Of a stretch of DNA of 64,000 bases, positions 1 through 12,422 are shown piece after piece; position 1 is the first letter of the stretch, and every line of letters starts with the position of its first letter. The position numbers were made by a program, and so were the translations under genes. This DNA is from Glandiceps talaboti. Taxonomy: Eukaryota; Hemichordata; Enteropneusta; Spengelidae. The notes below the pieces were generated by a model. The model saw only the letters and a program-made list of their open reading frames with translations, did no database searches and was not told the origin of the DNA. The stretch is from positions 14,807,410 through 14,871,409 of the forward strand of contig NC_135556.1 in NCBI RefSeq assembly GCF_964340395.1. The letters are read 5' to 3'.

Positions 1-81
1 GACTTGTTTTTATGGTCAGTATTTGCACACAACTTTTCATTATGAAATGAACACAATATGAAATACATATAGTTAACTTAC

Positions 82-1397
82 TGGCTAAATCTTCATTAGC
101 ATTGCACAAATCTTGTCTGTCTGTCTGTAATTGTTTCACTTGTGGTAAATCTCTAAAATATTGTATGATTTGATATTCATCCGACTCATCGTTCAGCAAC
201 TGAAGCTCAGCTGTGGTCTTTCCTTTCAGGTCTGGAAAGCTAGCAGGCACAGTCGGCATTACGTAGGTACAGGAAAGCTAGAATAGCAACACAAACATTA
301 ATTCTTTATTCAATTCTTTATTCTTGTCTACATACATTAACATACATTACACAGGAAATTTGTAAAAAAAAAATTGGCACAAGTATATTTTTTTTAATAA
401 AGTTCCATTTTCAAGATTATTTTGAGAGCAACAAATCATCAGATAAATCAATTGGAGCCTTGAAAAACTGGTGCAAAAGCTATTTTTTTTATTCCTTCAT
501 TTAATTTATAAAAGGAGGAATTTTCCATCTGAACCTAATAAATGTAGTCATCTTTGATGTAGCTTGCAGTAAACATTAACTTTTCTAATATGAAGACTGA
601 CTGATTCCTACACTTAACTTACAGGTATAGGGCTTGATGTTGTTGGAAATGTTGGCATAGGAACCTGTGGGAGATAACTTGGTATGTTTCCGGTTCCCAT
701 ATGTGATGGAGTTGTTGAAGCCACTGGATTGGCAGGATATGCCGGATAGGGCATATGTCCCTGTGGTGGTTGTGCTGGGTATGGCAACTGACTACTTGGT
801 GACCTGTTTAGAGAGGAGAGATATCCACTTTTCATACTTGATCTATTTTTCAAAAAATTCTTACATCTTGAAAATACTTTGCAAGTTTACCATCAACTTT
901 TTACTGAGAATACATGTGTATATCAAGTTGGGTGCCGTATTGAATACATTCATGGATAACTTTCATATAACTTTGCTATTTCTATATGTTTATAATTTCT
1001 TTGTTAAAACTGTTAATTTCAAATGAATTATGATAGCAAATTCATAATATACTCAACATGTTCTGTAACTTTCACATGAAGACACTGAAAGTTAAATATT
1101 GCCATATTTATTAACGTTGTGTGTCCTATGAAATGAAAGAATTCTGCATGTACATGAATGTTTTTTCCCAAAATATAAGTTGTTTGGAAAGTCAAAATTG
1201 AATTCTTTCCATGAATGTGTATGTACACACACTACATATAACGATGAAGGCCAAAATGCACAAGCAGTAATACAACATACACAGAGTTTTAGAATGAAAC
1301 GTATAGAGTAACTGATAAAATGGGATTACATTTGCATTACACACAGACACACACACATGATACACACAGACACACGGAGACAGACACACGGAGACAG

Positions 1398-1445
<48 letters not shown>

Positions 1446-4400
1446 TAACTGTAAACATGCACTCACTGCATTGTTGCATCGGCTCCATATACCATTGGTG
1501 GATTGTTTGTAAATTCTAAAATAATTGAACGGATTGTACTTCCAAGATCTGTATGGACAGCAAACTGCAAAGATAATGGAATAAATTGACATTTGTCAGT
1601 CATGGCTATATTACCCAGTCCTTACTGTACTTTCAAGGTCTATGGTACAATTTTTAAATTCAGAAAGAAAACATTGAAATCTTCCATTCACTGATAACAC
1701 AGATACATCTTTACAATGTCGACTCAGAGTCTGAACAGTTTTTTTAAAAAAACTAATTAATTAGCATGTAAGAGATGTACTGTTCTCAGCACTGATGTCA
1801 TGTGTCTTGAGTGAGATAAGTGAAACAAGCTGGAGAGATATAGCAGTAACACCCCCTGATGATACGTGAGTAAAAAATTTGGCTCTCAGTTTCCTATAAA
1901 CTCTGTCAAAAATCTTATCCATAGCTTTGGACCAAGAGTCCATAAATGTTCATTCTCATAAAATTGTTCATGTTACTTGAGTTTTAATGTAAATTTGATC
2001 GATTTCAGAATCAAAATGTTTGTTTGTTTGCATTATGTGTTCGTTTGTTTGTAACTCTGTACAAGAAAGATTCTTACGTTATTAATCCCTGAACATCCTG
2101 TTACTACCATCTGTTCGTTGACCCATGGATGTCTGACAGGGGGTGTCACTTTCACAGTTGGTTTCTCTTGTGGGAAAAGTGGAGGTAGGGTTCTGCAAAA
2201 CAATGAGATAAATGCATAACATGAAAAAAAAGTGTTCTGTTACTAAACAAAATGCAATTGTTTATGTTGTTGATAGGCCACACTTTGTATCTCATTAAAT
2301 TAAAAGTATGCCCCAAACTTACAGTCACTACACAAAACTTAGATGAACATTTCAGGTTGTTTACTATTCCATTTGTTCAGAGACACTGGGTATTACATTT
2401 TGGGATTTCTGTAATCTAAGGTCACACCGCTTTGATTGATTGAAGTAAATTGTACATGTTTACAGGACTAGAAAGACCTTAACAATTGCTGAGTCCATTT
2501 TTTTCAAAATGTGATGCAGATTGTGTGTATATGATTTGACAACTTTAATCTCTTGAGATCATGAACCTCACAAAGGGATTCTTCCAGTGTGTGCATATTT
2601 AGTTCAAATGTCTCTGTGAATTGACACATTAGCAGCCAATAGATACAATGTAAAGTTTGTTGGGGAACTCGCACTTTATCCACAAAGTAAAAACACTGTA
2701 AATATTGTTAAACCACACATACCAAATTTATTACAAAAATCACCAGCTGCTCATTATTATCAAGGTTTTTCAGAGAGGAATTAAAACGTTGTTAACTGTA
2801 TGCATTCAAATTTGACAATAACCCCCATGAAGTTAGGGGGTCTTTTAATTAACCACCATTCCAGTTTTAACATAACTCAGTTCAGTATGTGAAAATAAAA
2901 CATTTGCTTTTTACTTCAGACATAGTCTTGGTTACCCAGACTCTGGTCGCTGGGGGCTTTGCCAATGAGACCTCCCCAAACAAGAGTCTGGGAAAACCAC
3001 ATTCCAACTACCCCATGACATTCCAACTACCCCAAGAAGCCACACAGTACATTTCTTCCAAGCGTAAAAAATGGGCTTATGAGGCTTGTTTGTTGTAATT
3101 AATATACATCAGTCGTTTGAGAAGTGATAATCTGTAGCGAAGGTACCCAAATCGTTCAGCCTGCAATGTTGGACGTGAAGTACTCCCCATGATGCACTGC
3201 TTCAGAAGCTACTTCCTGCATGGGTGAGTTGATATCTCATTTTCCCAGACTCTCATTTGGGGAGGTCATGTAGACAGAGCCCCCAGCAGTGAGAGTCTGG
3301 GTAACAGAGACTACACAGTACATTATCCCTTCTATTCTTCTGCTGCTTACTAATGTCACTCTTTCAGGTATCAACGGTAAGTTGAATGACCTCTGACAGT
3401 CCCTTCCCTGAAGTACAAAAATGTCCGGAATCCATGTTTCAGGATTGTTCCAAAATATCTCCATTGCATCTATCCAAAACCATAGATGTTGGAAAGAGAG
3501 CACGCTCTAACACCTATGCCAAAGACACTATCAGACTGTGTCTAATTCAAGTCTAGTAAATAACAATTATATTGCTATAAATATTTACTCAATACTTTTG
3601 CCAAAGGATTCCACAACTTGTACTACACACAAAAATCATATACTTACATATTTAATGATACTGTTGATGCACCTGTTGTCGTTGTTACCCTATATTCTAC
3701 ATCACGTTGAATTTCTGTAACACTAAGACAGAGAGAGAGAAAATATATTGAGGTCATTACGGAATAAAAAATAAATGAAATACCTATAAAACGCACCACA
3801 AAAAATTATCCGTGTATGTGTTTGCAATTTAGATTCTCGTGAAGGAGATTTGTAAATTTTCCATTTGTGTAAGACAGAATGAGTAATGGTCACCACCATT
3901 AAGGGTGATTGGGCACAGGCACTTATTTCCCAAAATCTGTATCAGAATGTTTCTATCAGAATACAATAAAATGTCGATGACGTGTTTAGCCAACTATATA
4001 TGAAAGGGGTAAAATTACACTTGTTTCTGTGACCGAGCAAGTTCACAGCCAACTATATATGTAAAATTACACTTGTTTCTCTGATATATCGTCTATATTT
4101 CGCGGTGAACTTGCGTGATCACAGAAAAAAGTGTAATTTTACCCCCATATATAGTTCAGTTCAGTTCACAGTTTAGTTGGCTAAATACGTCAATATTATC
4201 GATATTATGGACATTTTATTGGATTCTGATAGAAACATTCTGATACATATGTCGGGAAACAAGTGCCTGTGTGATCGGGTGACTCATTGCCAATAAACAA
4301 TGTATTATTGTGTAAAGGGTGACTATTACAATGTATGTTCATACTCACTTATGGTTGAATCGTTTCAAAGACTCTATCTGTTTACTTCTCTGTTGTTGTA

Positions 4401-4452
4401 GGTGTGTGGCTGCTGGGAGATTGCTTTTCTTGTTTCCAAAAAGCCACTCCAT
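82..4452 (-). CDS. VPS37A: VPS37A, ESCRT-I subunit (partial, N-terminal 256 residues)
   Basis: Subunit of ESCRT-I, which sorts ubiquitinated membrane proteins into multivesicular endosomes. Exons on the minus strand: 4349-4452, 3648-3722, 2078-2192, 1467-1564, 623-803 and 82-277, all with GT/AG borders and one continuous frame. The start MEWLFGNKK parallels human MSWLFPLTKS; then come EIQRDVEYR, LPPLFPQEKP and HTDLGSTIRSIILEF, matching the UEV-like N-terminal domain (about residues 20-125). A Pro/Tyr-rich linker follows (131-200), then FPDLKGKTTAEL and LPQVKQLQTDRQDL, the entry to the Mod(r) domain. The last visible exon ends in phase 1 at the GTAAGT donor at 81, so the Mod(r) core lies beyond the left edge. 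For exon 2 the acceptor at 3723 was chosen over a nearer AG because only it keeps the frame. The gene is head-to-head with CNOT7. Confidence 0.92.
2923..3313. mobile_element. Fold-back/MITE element, TTACCCAGACTCT family, copy 1
   Basis: Inverted terminal arms of about 70 bp, 2923-2995 and 3240-3313. Each arm starts TAGTCTTGGTTACCCAGACT or a close variant. Each arm is itself a mini-inverted repeat, with ACCCAGACTCT at one end and AGAGTCTGGGAA at the other. No transposase. It lies in VPS37A intron 2. A related copy is at 24630-24864. Target-site duplication not clear. Confidence 0.75.
3903..4284. mobile_element. Large fold-back element in VPS37A intron 1
   Basis: Two arms of about 150-180 bp are near-reverse complements. 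The outer parts share ACAGGCACTT, then GTATCAGAATGTTTCTATCA, then AATAAAATGTC. The inner parts share GTAAAATTACACTTGTTTCT. The left arm contains a local direct repeat of the inner segment (3995-4020 and 4051-4080). No coding capacity; a non-autonomous DNA element is the simplest reading. Exact ends are approximate. Confidence 0.7.
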
Positions 4453-6435
4453 TCTCCTACACGTTATAGATATCAACTTTGACAGAGCAAACACAAAAAC
4501 AATAATTTATGTCTTAAAAGATGCGGAAGTGCACTGTATGAAAGCGCATTTTTACAACGACGATGACTCGACTCCGCAGTCAATATAATGAGCGCCCTCG
4601 GTGGTAAATCCCCGAAACCTATCCCGTGAGTCTTTTAACCGCATGCGCAGTAGCTGCTATGTAGTTTTTCAGGGTCCAAGGATTTTGCAAGTTCTGCTTT
4701 AAAAAAAGTACAAAATACACCATCAAGGAGACATAGAGTAGCCACCATTCCCACTTCAACAAGGTATTTAATATCACAACCTTCTGTTTTTGTTGTTTTT
4801 AGGGTAGGATCAGGAGTATGATCGTCTCACGAGACGACTGACCTTCTGGCGATCATCTGAGAATCAAGTTTGGCACGATGATGCTTGTATTTTGTGTGCA
4901 GCTTTGTTCGCCTTCCCGTAAACAAAACATCGCTTGTAAACAAATCGGTGCATCGTTTGTACCAAGTAACGTTATTCGAGGGAAAATCATTGTTGTTTTA
5001 GTTGAAGTGTGTAATTTTGTAAGTGCAAAAGCCTTTCCAAACGTAGTTAATTCGGAAAATGCTAACTGCTGTAGCTGTCAATGTGTGCCAGGTATTCCCC
5101 GCCTCGATCTGGTGCTGGCAATTGAGTATTCGTGACATCACGTTTGGTTTTGATTACCTGCCAATCGATCCAACAAACTTAGCTACATAATTCCTTCGTG
5201 TTTCAAAACGTTGACGTTTCATTCAACATTTTGTCGCAAGTGGTACAGAGTAATTAACTGTAGGTAAACGACGTGAAGAGAAGTATATTTTAATATTTGT
5301 GCTCACAGCTGTCTTGAATACTCTAAACTTACTTGTCTTTTACTATACACAAGGAAGTATAAACCCACCTTTAAATTAATCACTACATGTATAAGCATGG
5401 AGGTAGGAAGGACTTCCTTCCTACCTCCATGGTATGATTACTCTGAAAGCATTCACTTTGATCATGAATAACTCATTACAAGAATTAAATGGCTTTGGAA
5501 AGGGATGTTAATAAGATGCCTGTAGAGCCCATACACTGTTGTGTTGCAGTGATACTTTTAAACTGTCCAATAAAAACAGAGTCTTCAGAGAAACTGTCTG
5601 AAACAAAACACACAGACTTATTTTTACCACTTTATGATAGCGCCACACTATGGTAGCCATCTTTAATTGCATGGAGAAATGTTAAATAATATCGTGTTGC
5701 TTGCTTTGTAGCCATCCAATCAGTATGTTGATTTGACAATCAATATAATATATGTCAGCATGAGTGGCGGATAAGTCACATAGGTACACATATTATTTTC
5801 TGTGTTTCCTTGGGACAGAAAATGAAGAGACAGTAGTCAAAGTTATATCTACATTCTGTGCAAGCTAAATCAGTTTAGTAAGGTTGTGAGTCCAGTTACG
5901 AAATGAATGCTTTTTTTGAGGGAGAACCTGGTGTGTGTATTTGTCACATACATGTATGGCTAAACAAAAACAATTATACTTTCAATATTGTAAGATAAGA
6001 CCGGTCATGGTTTGGAGAAAGAGGAACCACTGCATTCAACAGTCAACTCAACATAACATTATTATGGGAATATTATAATGTGTTTCCGATGTAAATGATG
6101 ACAGATGGTTATCTACTTATGTTATATCATATGCCTGATGTTGTAACAAGATACACTGGTGGGTCAAGGAAAACCATTTCACAAAAAGTAACCATGTGTA
6201 AATGTCGTAAACTAATTCACTAATTATGTAATATAACAAAGTATTATTGAAATTTGAAAGATAGTTTTTGTGTATGATGTCTGTCCATAAATCTATAGTA
6301 ACCAAAATAATTGTACATCATCTCGTTGTTCTTGTATCAGCTGTGTTATTATTACATGACATTTTATGCAAAGGTTGACAGTGAAACTAGTCCATATGTG
6401 ATTAACTAACAAAACTCTTTTCATTTCTGTTGCAG
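4453..6435. promoter_or_regulatory. Bidirectional promoter region between VPS37A and CNOT7
   Basis: Start codons of two divergent genes lie 2.1 kb apart, and the near-VPS37A end is the more GC-rich. An NRF1-like motif CGCATGCGCAG sits at 4640-4650, about 190 bp upstream of the VPS37A start. A small palindromic stem (TCGTCT/AGACGA) is near 4825. Nothing coding was recognised. A 5' non-coding exon of CNOT7 must lie somewhere here, because a splice acceptor precedes its first coding exon at 6436, but I could not place it. No TATA box was assigned. Confidence 0.5.
5396..5431. repeat. Perfect 16-bp hairpin, 4-nt loop
   Basis: Stem CATGGAGGTAGGAAGG, loop ACTT, then the exact reverse complement of the stem. 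It is isolated, in the CNOT7 upstream region or first intron. It could be a transposon relic, a cruciform site or a small transcribed hairpin. Confidence 0.85.
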
Positions 6436-9400
6436 TTCAACCATTTCCAGAATAATTAAGAACTCCTGACATAAAGCCTGGGGAGGTCCCCGTTTTTTTT
6501 TTATACCTAAACTATGAACTAGCATATGGTGTCCATGATTTGCTGATTTAGTATAGAGCCCAAACCATTGCAGTACCATCATGCCGTCTCAAGTCAATGA
6601 ACCAGTTATTATAGATGTCTGGCAATCAAACATGGAGGAAGTTTTCAAAAAAATGATCCATCTTGTACCAAACTACAACCACGTAGCAATGGTAAGTAGC
6701 CATCTTGTATGTGTGTTTGTGACAGAAAGGAACACTCAAATGTTTGTTCTCTGAGAGCCAAGTATTTGAGAGTTTGATAATTATACTTCAGTTTCTTGCA
6801 TATTTTTCTTCTTCTTTAAAAGTACAGTCCTCAGAATGAGTAATGTCATACTGGCGGCGTAGCAGCAGAGGGAAGTTGAAACAAAATATATACAGTTAAA
6901 ATATGTATATGGTAGCAAGTATGGTCAGACTCCATCACTCTAAATAATAGGAGAAATAGTACACTCCTATCATGACTGTCGGTTGGCCCATGAGGTGCAC
7001 ATCTGGGAGTAAATTTGTGTTTTGTGCAACAAGAGAGGTACTAGTACATGTGTTGTGGCATTTGGAAGAGTTGAAAAGCATGTGAAAAATATTCAATGGA
7101 AATAAATGTATTCAAAGATGGCACCTGACATACTATTTTGATGTCCCACAGGAGTCATGAAAATCAACCCGTGCATACATTTATGTGTATGTTCAGTCAG
7201 TGTATAGCTGTGAAATCTACACCTACATTGTGTTAGCTATGTTGTGAAATCTACATCTGCATTATGTTATGAAATCAAAATCAACCATTAGACAGTTAAT
7301 TGTGGTGCGTTGGTTGGTTGGTTGACTGTTTTTGGAAATATTGGAAATCCCTCCTTCTGAATTAGGAGCAACTTCATTCAAAGTCAGTGTTCTTCAAATT
7401 ATAAATTGAAAATAGGACAAAAAACACACCACAGACAGACTCACGATTACAAACACATTAAAAAGAAGATTTTAGCCAAACTCTAGATCTATTAAAATAC
7501 ATCAGCAGTCAGTGCCCACAACTTTCATTCCTCAATCATTTTTATCACGTGAATTAGTTTGCTGTGAATAACTTTTATAATTTTGTATACTTTCAGGACA
7601 CTGAATTTCCAGGTGTGGTTGCCAGGCCGATAGGTGAATTTCGCAGCACTGCCGACTACCAATATCAACTTCTTCGATGTAATGTTGATCTTTTAAAAAT
7701 CATCCAACTAGGTCTTACATTCTCGGATGACAATGGGCAGTATCCACCGGGTGCATCAACATTCCAATTCAACTTCAAATTCAATCTCACGTAAGCAAGT
7801 TATGATTTGTATATATTTGGCAAGTAAATTTTCCATGAAACCCATCTATTACAAGGCTTGATATAATGAAAAAAGTTCATTTGCCCCCTGGACAAGTAGA
7901 AAATAAAAAGTATCTTTCCAAATAAAAAAGTACTGGAAGGTTATAACCCACAAGCAGTTCCACATTTTTTAGCATTGAGCTTTCAATCTGTCTTGGTAGA
8001 AAGTACTTGTCTACAAAATGGATATTGTTTTGTAAATTTAATTTACATGTTGTCTCTTTTGATCAATCTTTGTCATTACGTGAGATGCCATATTGTTATT
8101 TCCAGTTTGAATTTCACTTTGAGTTTGGGATTTTATTCTTGGCATAAACTGTAAACTTAGGAAGTCCAAGTAGACTCATTGTTCATATGCTTGCCTTCTA
8201 TTCAGATGCTAAAATATCACTTCGAAAATTACTGTAACTACAGAAAAGTTATACATGTACTTATATTGTACTTCAGTATTTATATTTCACTTTTTCAAAA
8301 CTTACTGTTTTAAATTTCAAAGATGAAAACTGTGCCAACTTCCTTTAGTGGTTTTAAGTGACAATGAATGGAGATAACTGATAATGAGACACACATTGTT
8401 GTTTTTATTCTACAGGGAAGATATGTATGCTCAAGATTCAATAGACCTGCTTACAAATTCTGGAATTCAGTTTAAGAAACACGAAGAGGAAGGCATAGAT
8501 GTCACAGACTTTGCAGAGCTGCTTATGACATCAGGAGTCGTCCTTTGTGACAAAGTCAAGTGGCTTTCCTTTCATAGGTGAGTTATCGATTGTGTCTTGT
8601 CTTGTCTTGGCTTCGTTCTACTTTACAAAACATCTCATGTGGCTGTAAACAGTCCATCATATATGTGACATATCTTAGATGAAAAAAATACACATCTTTC
8701 TTTTTTACTCTGATATTTTTCAAAGAGCTTGAAAAGCTGTAGTGCATACATGTAAATATACTTTGCTTCACTCCTACGTAAGTAATCGTATGTTGAATCA
8801 TGGTTATTGCTATCAGATATGTAGTATTGCAGTACTGTAGTGTTCTCCTCAGAGGTCTTTGTTTATAATTTGCATAACAAAAGGAACATGTTAATTAGCA
8901 TGCAATTTGTCATGACAAGTTTTGAATCATGATTCACTCCAGACACCAGGAGAAACCTGTCTCTTCTCCATACTCAATATTCTATGTTGTTGTCTTTTCT
9001 TCATGATAATTTGGTCAACAATTTGTAGACTTTCAGTCAGTATCCTCAGTGTTTTTGCTACGGTTTGGGATCCCAGGTAACAGCAGGGTGTAAAAGTTAC
9101 ACAGTTTCTCATACAATCTATCATAATTTTGTTTGGAAACCCTGGTAAAATTACCCAGTAGATTTGACCTGCTTATTGCCCTTATTAAAAATACTGATCC
9201 TACTGTATACCAATGATGTACATAGTTTTAAGGTTCATTTCTCAAATGTCAAAGTGAGCCTTTGAATTCTTAAAAATAGCAATGAGTAATTTGACCTTCA
9301 AATTCTTATAGGATGTCATGGGATATTGTGTGTGTGAAATAAATAAATATGTACTAGATATCACTGTTAGAGAACTTATCAACATTGTCAAATTGTGTCA

Positions 9401-12400
9401 GTTTAAAGTATGTGGTATTGAACTTTTAGTACATGATGATTTAGAAACTTCACTTGAATACTGTATTGCCAAATTGTGGCTTTTGAAAGTTTGTGATATT
9501 GAACTTTCAGTACACACTGCTTAAAAAATTTCACTTTTAGTACAGTGGTTTAGAAAACTTCACACGGAGGATATTGTAAAATTGAGGCTGTTTTAAAGTA
9601 CTGGGTATTGAACTTTTAGTCCACACTAGTTTAGGAATCCTCCCATGCAAATCTGAATTATTTAGTTTCATGGTCCCTGGTGTAGTTTATGTTTTGTATG
9701 AAGAAGGTTAGTGTAGTTACATGGTTATGAAAGTAATCTGTGGCGAACACCAAAGTTGTTTTGATTTGTGAAGTCATTCTGATGTGTTATAAAGTGTGTC
9801 ACTTTATTAGGTGTCATAGTATACAGCTATATAATATCTTTACTTGATCCAACTAACCGAGTGTAGATGTCACATATCTCATATTTCAATATAATCACAG
9901 TTTAAATACCAAATGTTACAAATACACATACATCATTGGTTCCTGTTATATGATAACAACAGCACTTGTATCTCTGTACAATTAATTTCAGCAATATCTG
10001 TGATGGGAAAGTGACATATGGGGGGGGGGGGGGGGGGGGTGTTTTCATGTTTTTGTCAAAGAACTTGACAAATGCTCTCAGAGTTCTTGTGCAGGCTGAT
10101 TTAGTACAAGGGTCATTCCAAGAGGGTGAAGTGATTATATTATGTAGAGTTTGTACTCCAAGAATAATTTTAGAAAGTTATGTAATGTACATCATCCATG
10201 TATAATTCATCTCTTTTGGGCATATGTCCAATATCAAATTAAAATCTTTTTTTGGGCATATGTCCAACATCAAATTAAAAAAAGTGTTCTTGAAGAATAC
10301 TTGCAGTAAATAACTGTATATCAAAATTACTATCCTGAAGAAGACAAAGTGACACATTGCTAGATATATCACCAACCTAATAAAGAAAGTATTCACTGAG
10401 AGTAATAAACCATCCAACACATCTTATTTCAAAGTACAATTGTCAATGTCATTACGACACTGGTAACCGAGCCTTCAGTTTACTAAGATAGATGCAAAGT
10501 AAATCAATATGGTAAAGTACACAAGTGAGTCAAGCGATAGCAGTTCCTCAATTGTGCAATTCTAATCACCATGTGATCAGCGTAGTGTAAACATTGGAAG
10601 TCCCAAAACAGCACTGCAAGTTCATGGAACGCTAAATAAACTGTTGACAGTTATAACATACCCAAATAAACTAGTTTTCAGAGACACCTCCCTACTGAGA
10701 CTATAATTAAACCAACGTCCATTCAATAGCTTATCACTGTTGTATCAAAATGTTGCGACAATAGATTTAGTTTGTGTCTATTTTAGTAAATGAAAGCTCA
10801 ATTATCATCGTAATATTTCCTTTTAAAAACCCACCTAAGCAGATTTGTTATTTTTTTCCACAGTGGTTATGATTTTGGATATCTTCTGAAATTACTCACA
10901 AGTTGTAACTTGCCAGCAGAAGAAGCAGAATTCTTTGATCTTCTCAGGACCTATTTCCCCAGCATATATGATATCAAGTACTTGATGAAGAGTTGTAAGA
11001 ACTTGAAAGGTGGTCTTCAAGAGGTTTCAGAACAACTAGAGGTAAGTTATAAAGCAGAACTCTTGATTTCCCATAAACCCTTGCCTGAACACATGTCAAG
11101 TGCAGCAGGACTTTTTTTTTCAAAGTTGACAAATATACTGAGGTGCTATTTTATCACCCAAAACCTCAGTAAAGTGATAGCAGTAATCAGTACAAGCGTA
11201 CTAAAGGTAGAAATAAGTCTGACGACTTCTCCTTTAAGTTGATAGCAGTAATCAGTACAAGTGTAGTGGAAATAAGTCTGACTGTACTTCTCCTTTAAGT
11301 TGATAGCAGTAATCAGTACACGTGCACTAAAGGTAGAAACAAGTCTGACTGGACTTTTCCTTTAAATTAACTACATAATCTGTGTGTCTATTTCAATGTC
11401 CTGTATTCTTCCTTCTACAGCTCAAGAGGATAGGTCCTCAACATCAAGCAGGAAGTGATAGTCTTCTCACGAGTATGTCTTTCTTTAAAATGAGAGAAGT
11501 AAGTTTATTTCCATTTACCGAATTCTGTCCTTCATCTAGGAATCAACACTATGTACATGAACAAAAGTTAAGATAGAATTTGTGAAACGAGGTGGTAACA
11601 TACAGTTTGCTTTTCTTGTTTTGTTTTCAAACCATTTTCGGAATCAACCGTACAAGTGCACACTCCATAAATGTTATTGTTATATATATGGTAGACAGAT
11701 CTGTACTCTGTATTTTGATTAGATGACATTGTGTAGACAATTAGATGTCATTCAGCCAAGGGAAATATGAGTGACCTAAGGGGCCTTTGTCACTATGAGA
11801 CCCTTAGGTTACAAGTATTTTTTTGCTGAATGAAGACTGTATTGGAGAATAGCGTAATTATACCAGTGCCAGTAATATCAAAGAAAAATCGGGGAAAGTA
11901 ATGGCAATTTTGAATGTTTTGAATGTTTTCAAACACAGCAGAACCAGTGACGTAGACACATGTTGTGGCATAGACACATGTTGTGTCGTAGAGTATATAT
12001 TCTATATTTTTGTTCTAAATGGTCTGTGCATGGTATAATTAATAGAAATCAGTCAATGGTGACATGTTATCTTTAGTTTTTCTGTGCCAGAGATATTTTC
12101 CGTTCACTGAGATTGATTTTTGTCTTTTCAAAATTTTGATATTGACCTTCATAGCAACTTCAGATAAGATTGCAGTAATTTTTAATATGAACAAAAATAA
12201 TAACATGCCTCTATTCTCTATTCTGAAATCATTGGATTGAATCCACCAAGATTTGAGATTTTCATAAACGACATGGTGTTCTTATTTTCCCCATAGATTT
12301 ATTTTGAAGACTTTGTGGACGATGTGAAGTATTCTGGGCATCTCTACGGTCTTGGTTCATCATATGTTCAGAATGGATCAGCCCTCTCAGATGAAAATTC

Positions 12401-12422
12401 AACGACCAATATGACTACATAG
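6436..12422 (+). CDS. CNOT7: CCR4-NOT deadenylase subunit CAF1 (CNOT7/CNOT8 type), 282 aa
   Basis: Poly(A)-specific 3' exonuclease of the CCR4-NOT complex, which shortens mRNA tails. Coding exons: 6581-6691, 7597-7790, 8416-8577, 10864-11041, 11421-11498 and 12297-12422; the total of 849 nt is in frame throughout. The DEDD nuclease residues are all present: D38 and E40 in MDTEFPG, D159 in SGYDFGYL, H223 and D228 in [12 protein letters not shown]. Human CNOT7 has them two positions later (40, 42, 161, 225, 230) in a 285-residue protein. The start [14 protein letters not shown] aligns with the family start. The exon holding the ATG begins at the acceptor at 6436; the 145-nt leader carries two minimal upstream ORFs (6514-6522 and 6526-6546). 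Intron 4 holds three copies of a roughly 65-bp tandem repeat. One gene probably stands for both vertebrate CNOT7 and CNOT8; the symbol follows the VPS37A linkage. Confidence 0.96.
9385..9625. repeat. Imperfect tandem repeat, about 90 bp x 3, in CNOT7 intron 3
   Basis: Recurring segments GGTATTGAACTTTTAGT, then AGTTTAGAAACTTCAC-like sequence, then TTGCCAAATTGTGGC-like sequence. Copies are diverged. The short ORF here is incidental. Confidence 0.55.
10020..10039 (+). repeat. Poly-G tract, 20 bp
   Basis: Uninterrupted G run in CNOT7 intron 3; able to form a G-quadruplex. Confidence 0.9.
11165..11375. repeat. Tandem repeat, about 65 bp x 3, in CNOT7 intron 4
   Basis: Three copies of GATAGCAGTAATCAGTACA, followed by AAATAAGTCTGAC and TTCTCCTTTAA. 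No coding role seen. Confidence 0.8.

Noticed and set aside
3237-3503. 88-codon minus-strand ORF with a phrase (NNPETWIPDIF) reminiscent of Cys-loop receptors
   Set aside because: It overlaps the arm of a MITE, lies in a VPS37A intron, and the similarity is too short to support.
10910-11242. 110-codon ORF
   Set aside because: CNOT7 exon 4 read through its donor into a repeat-bearing intron; the spliced model explains it.
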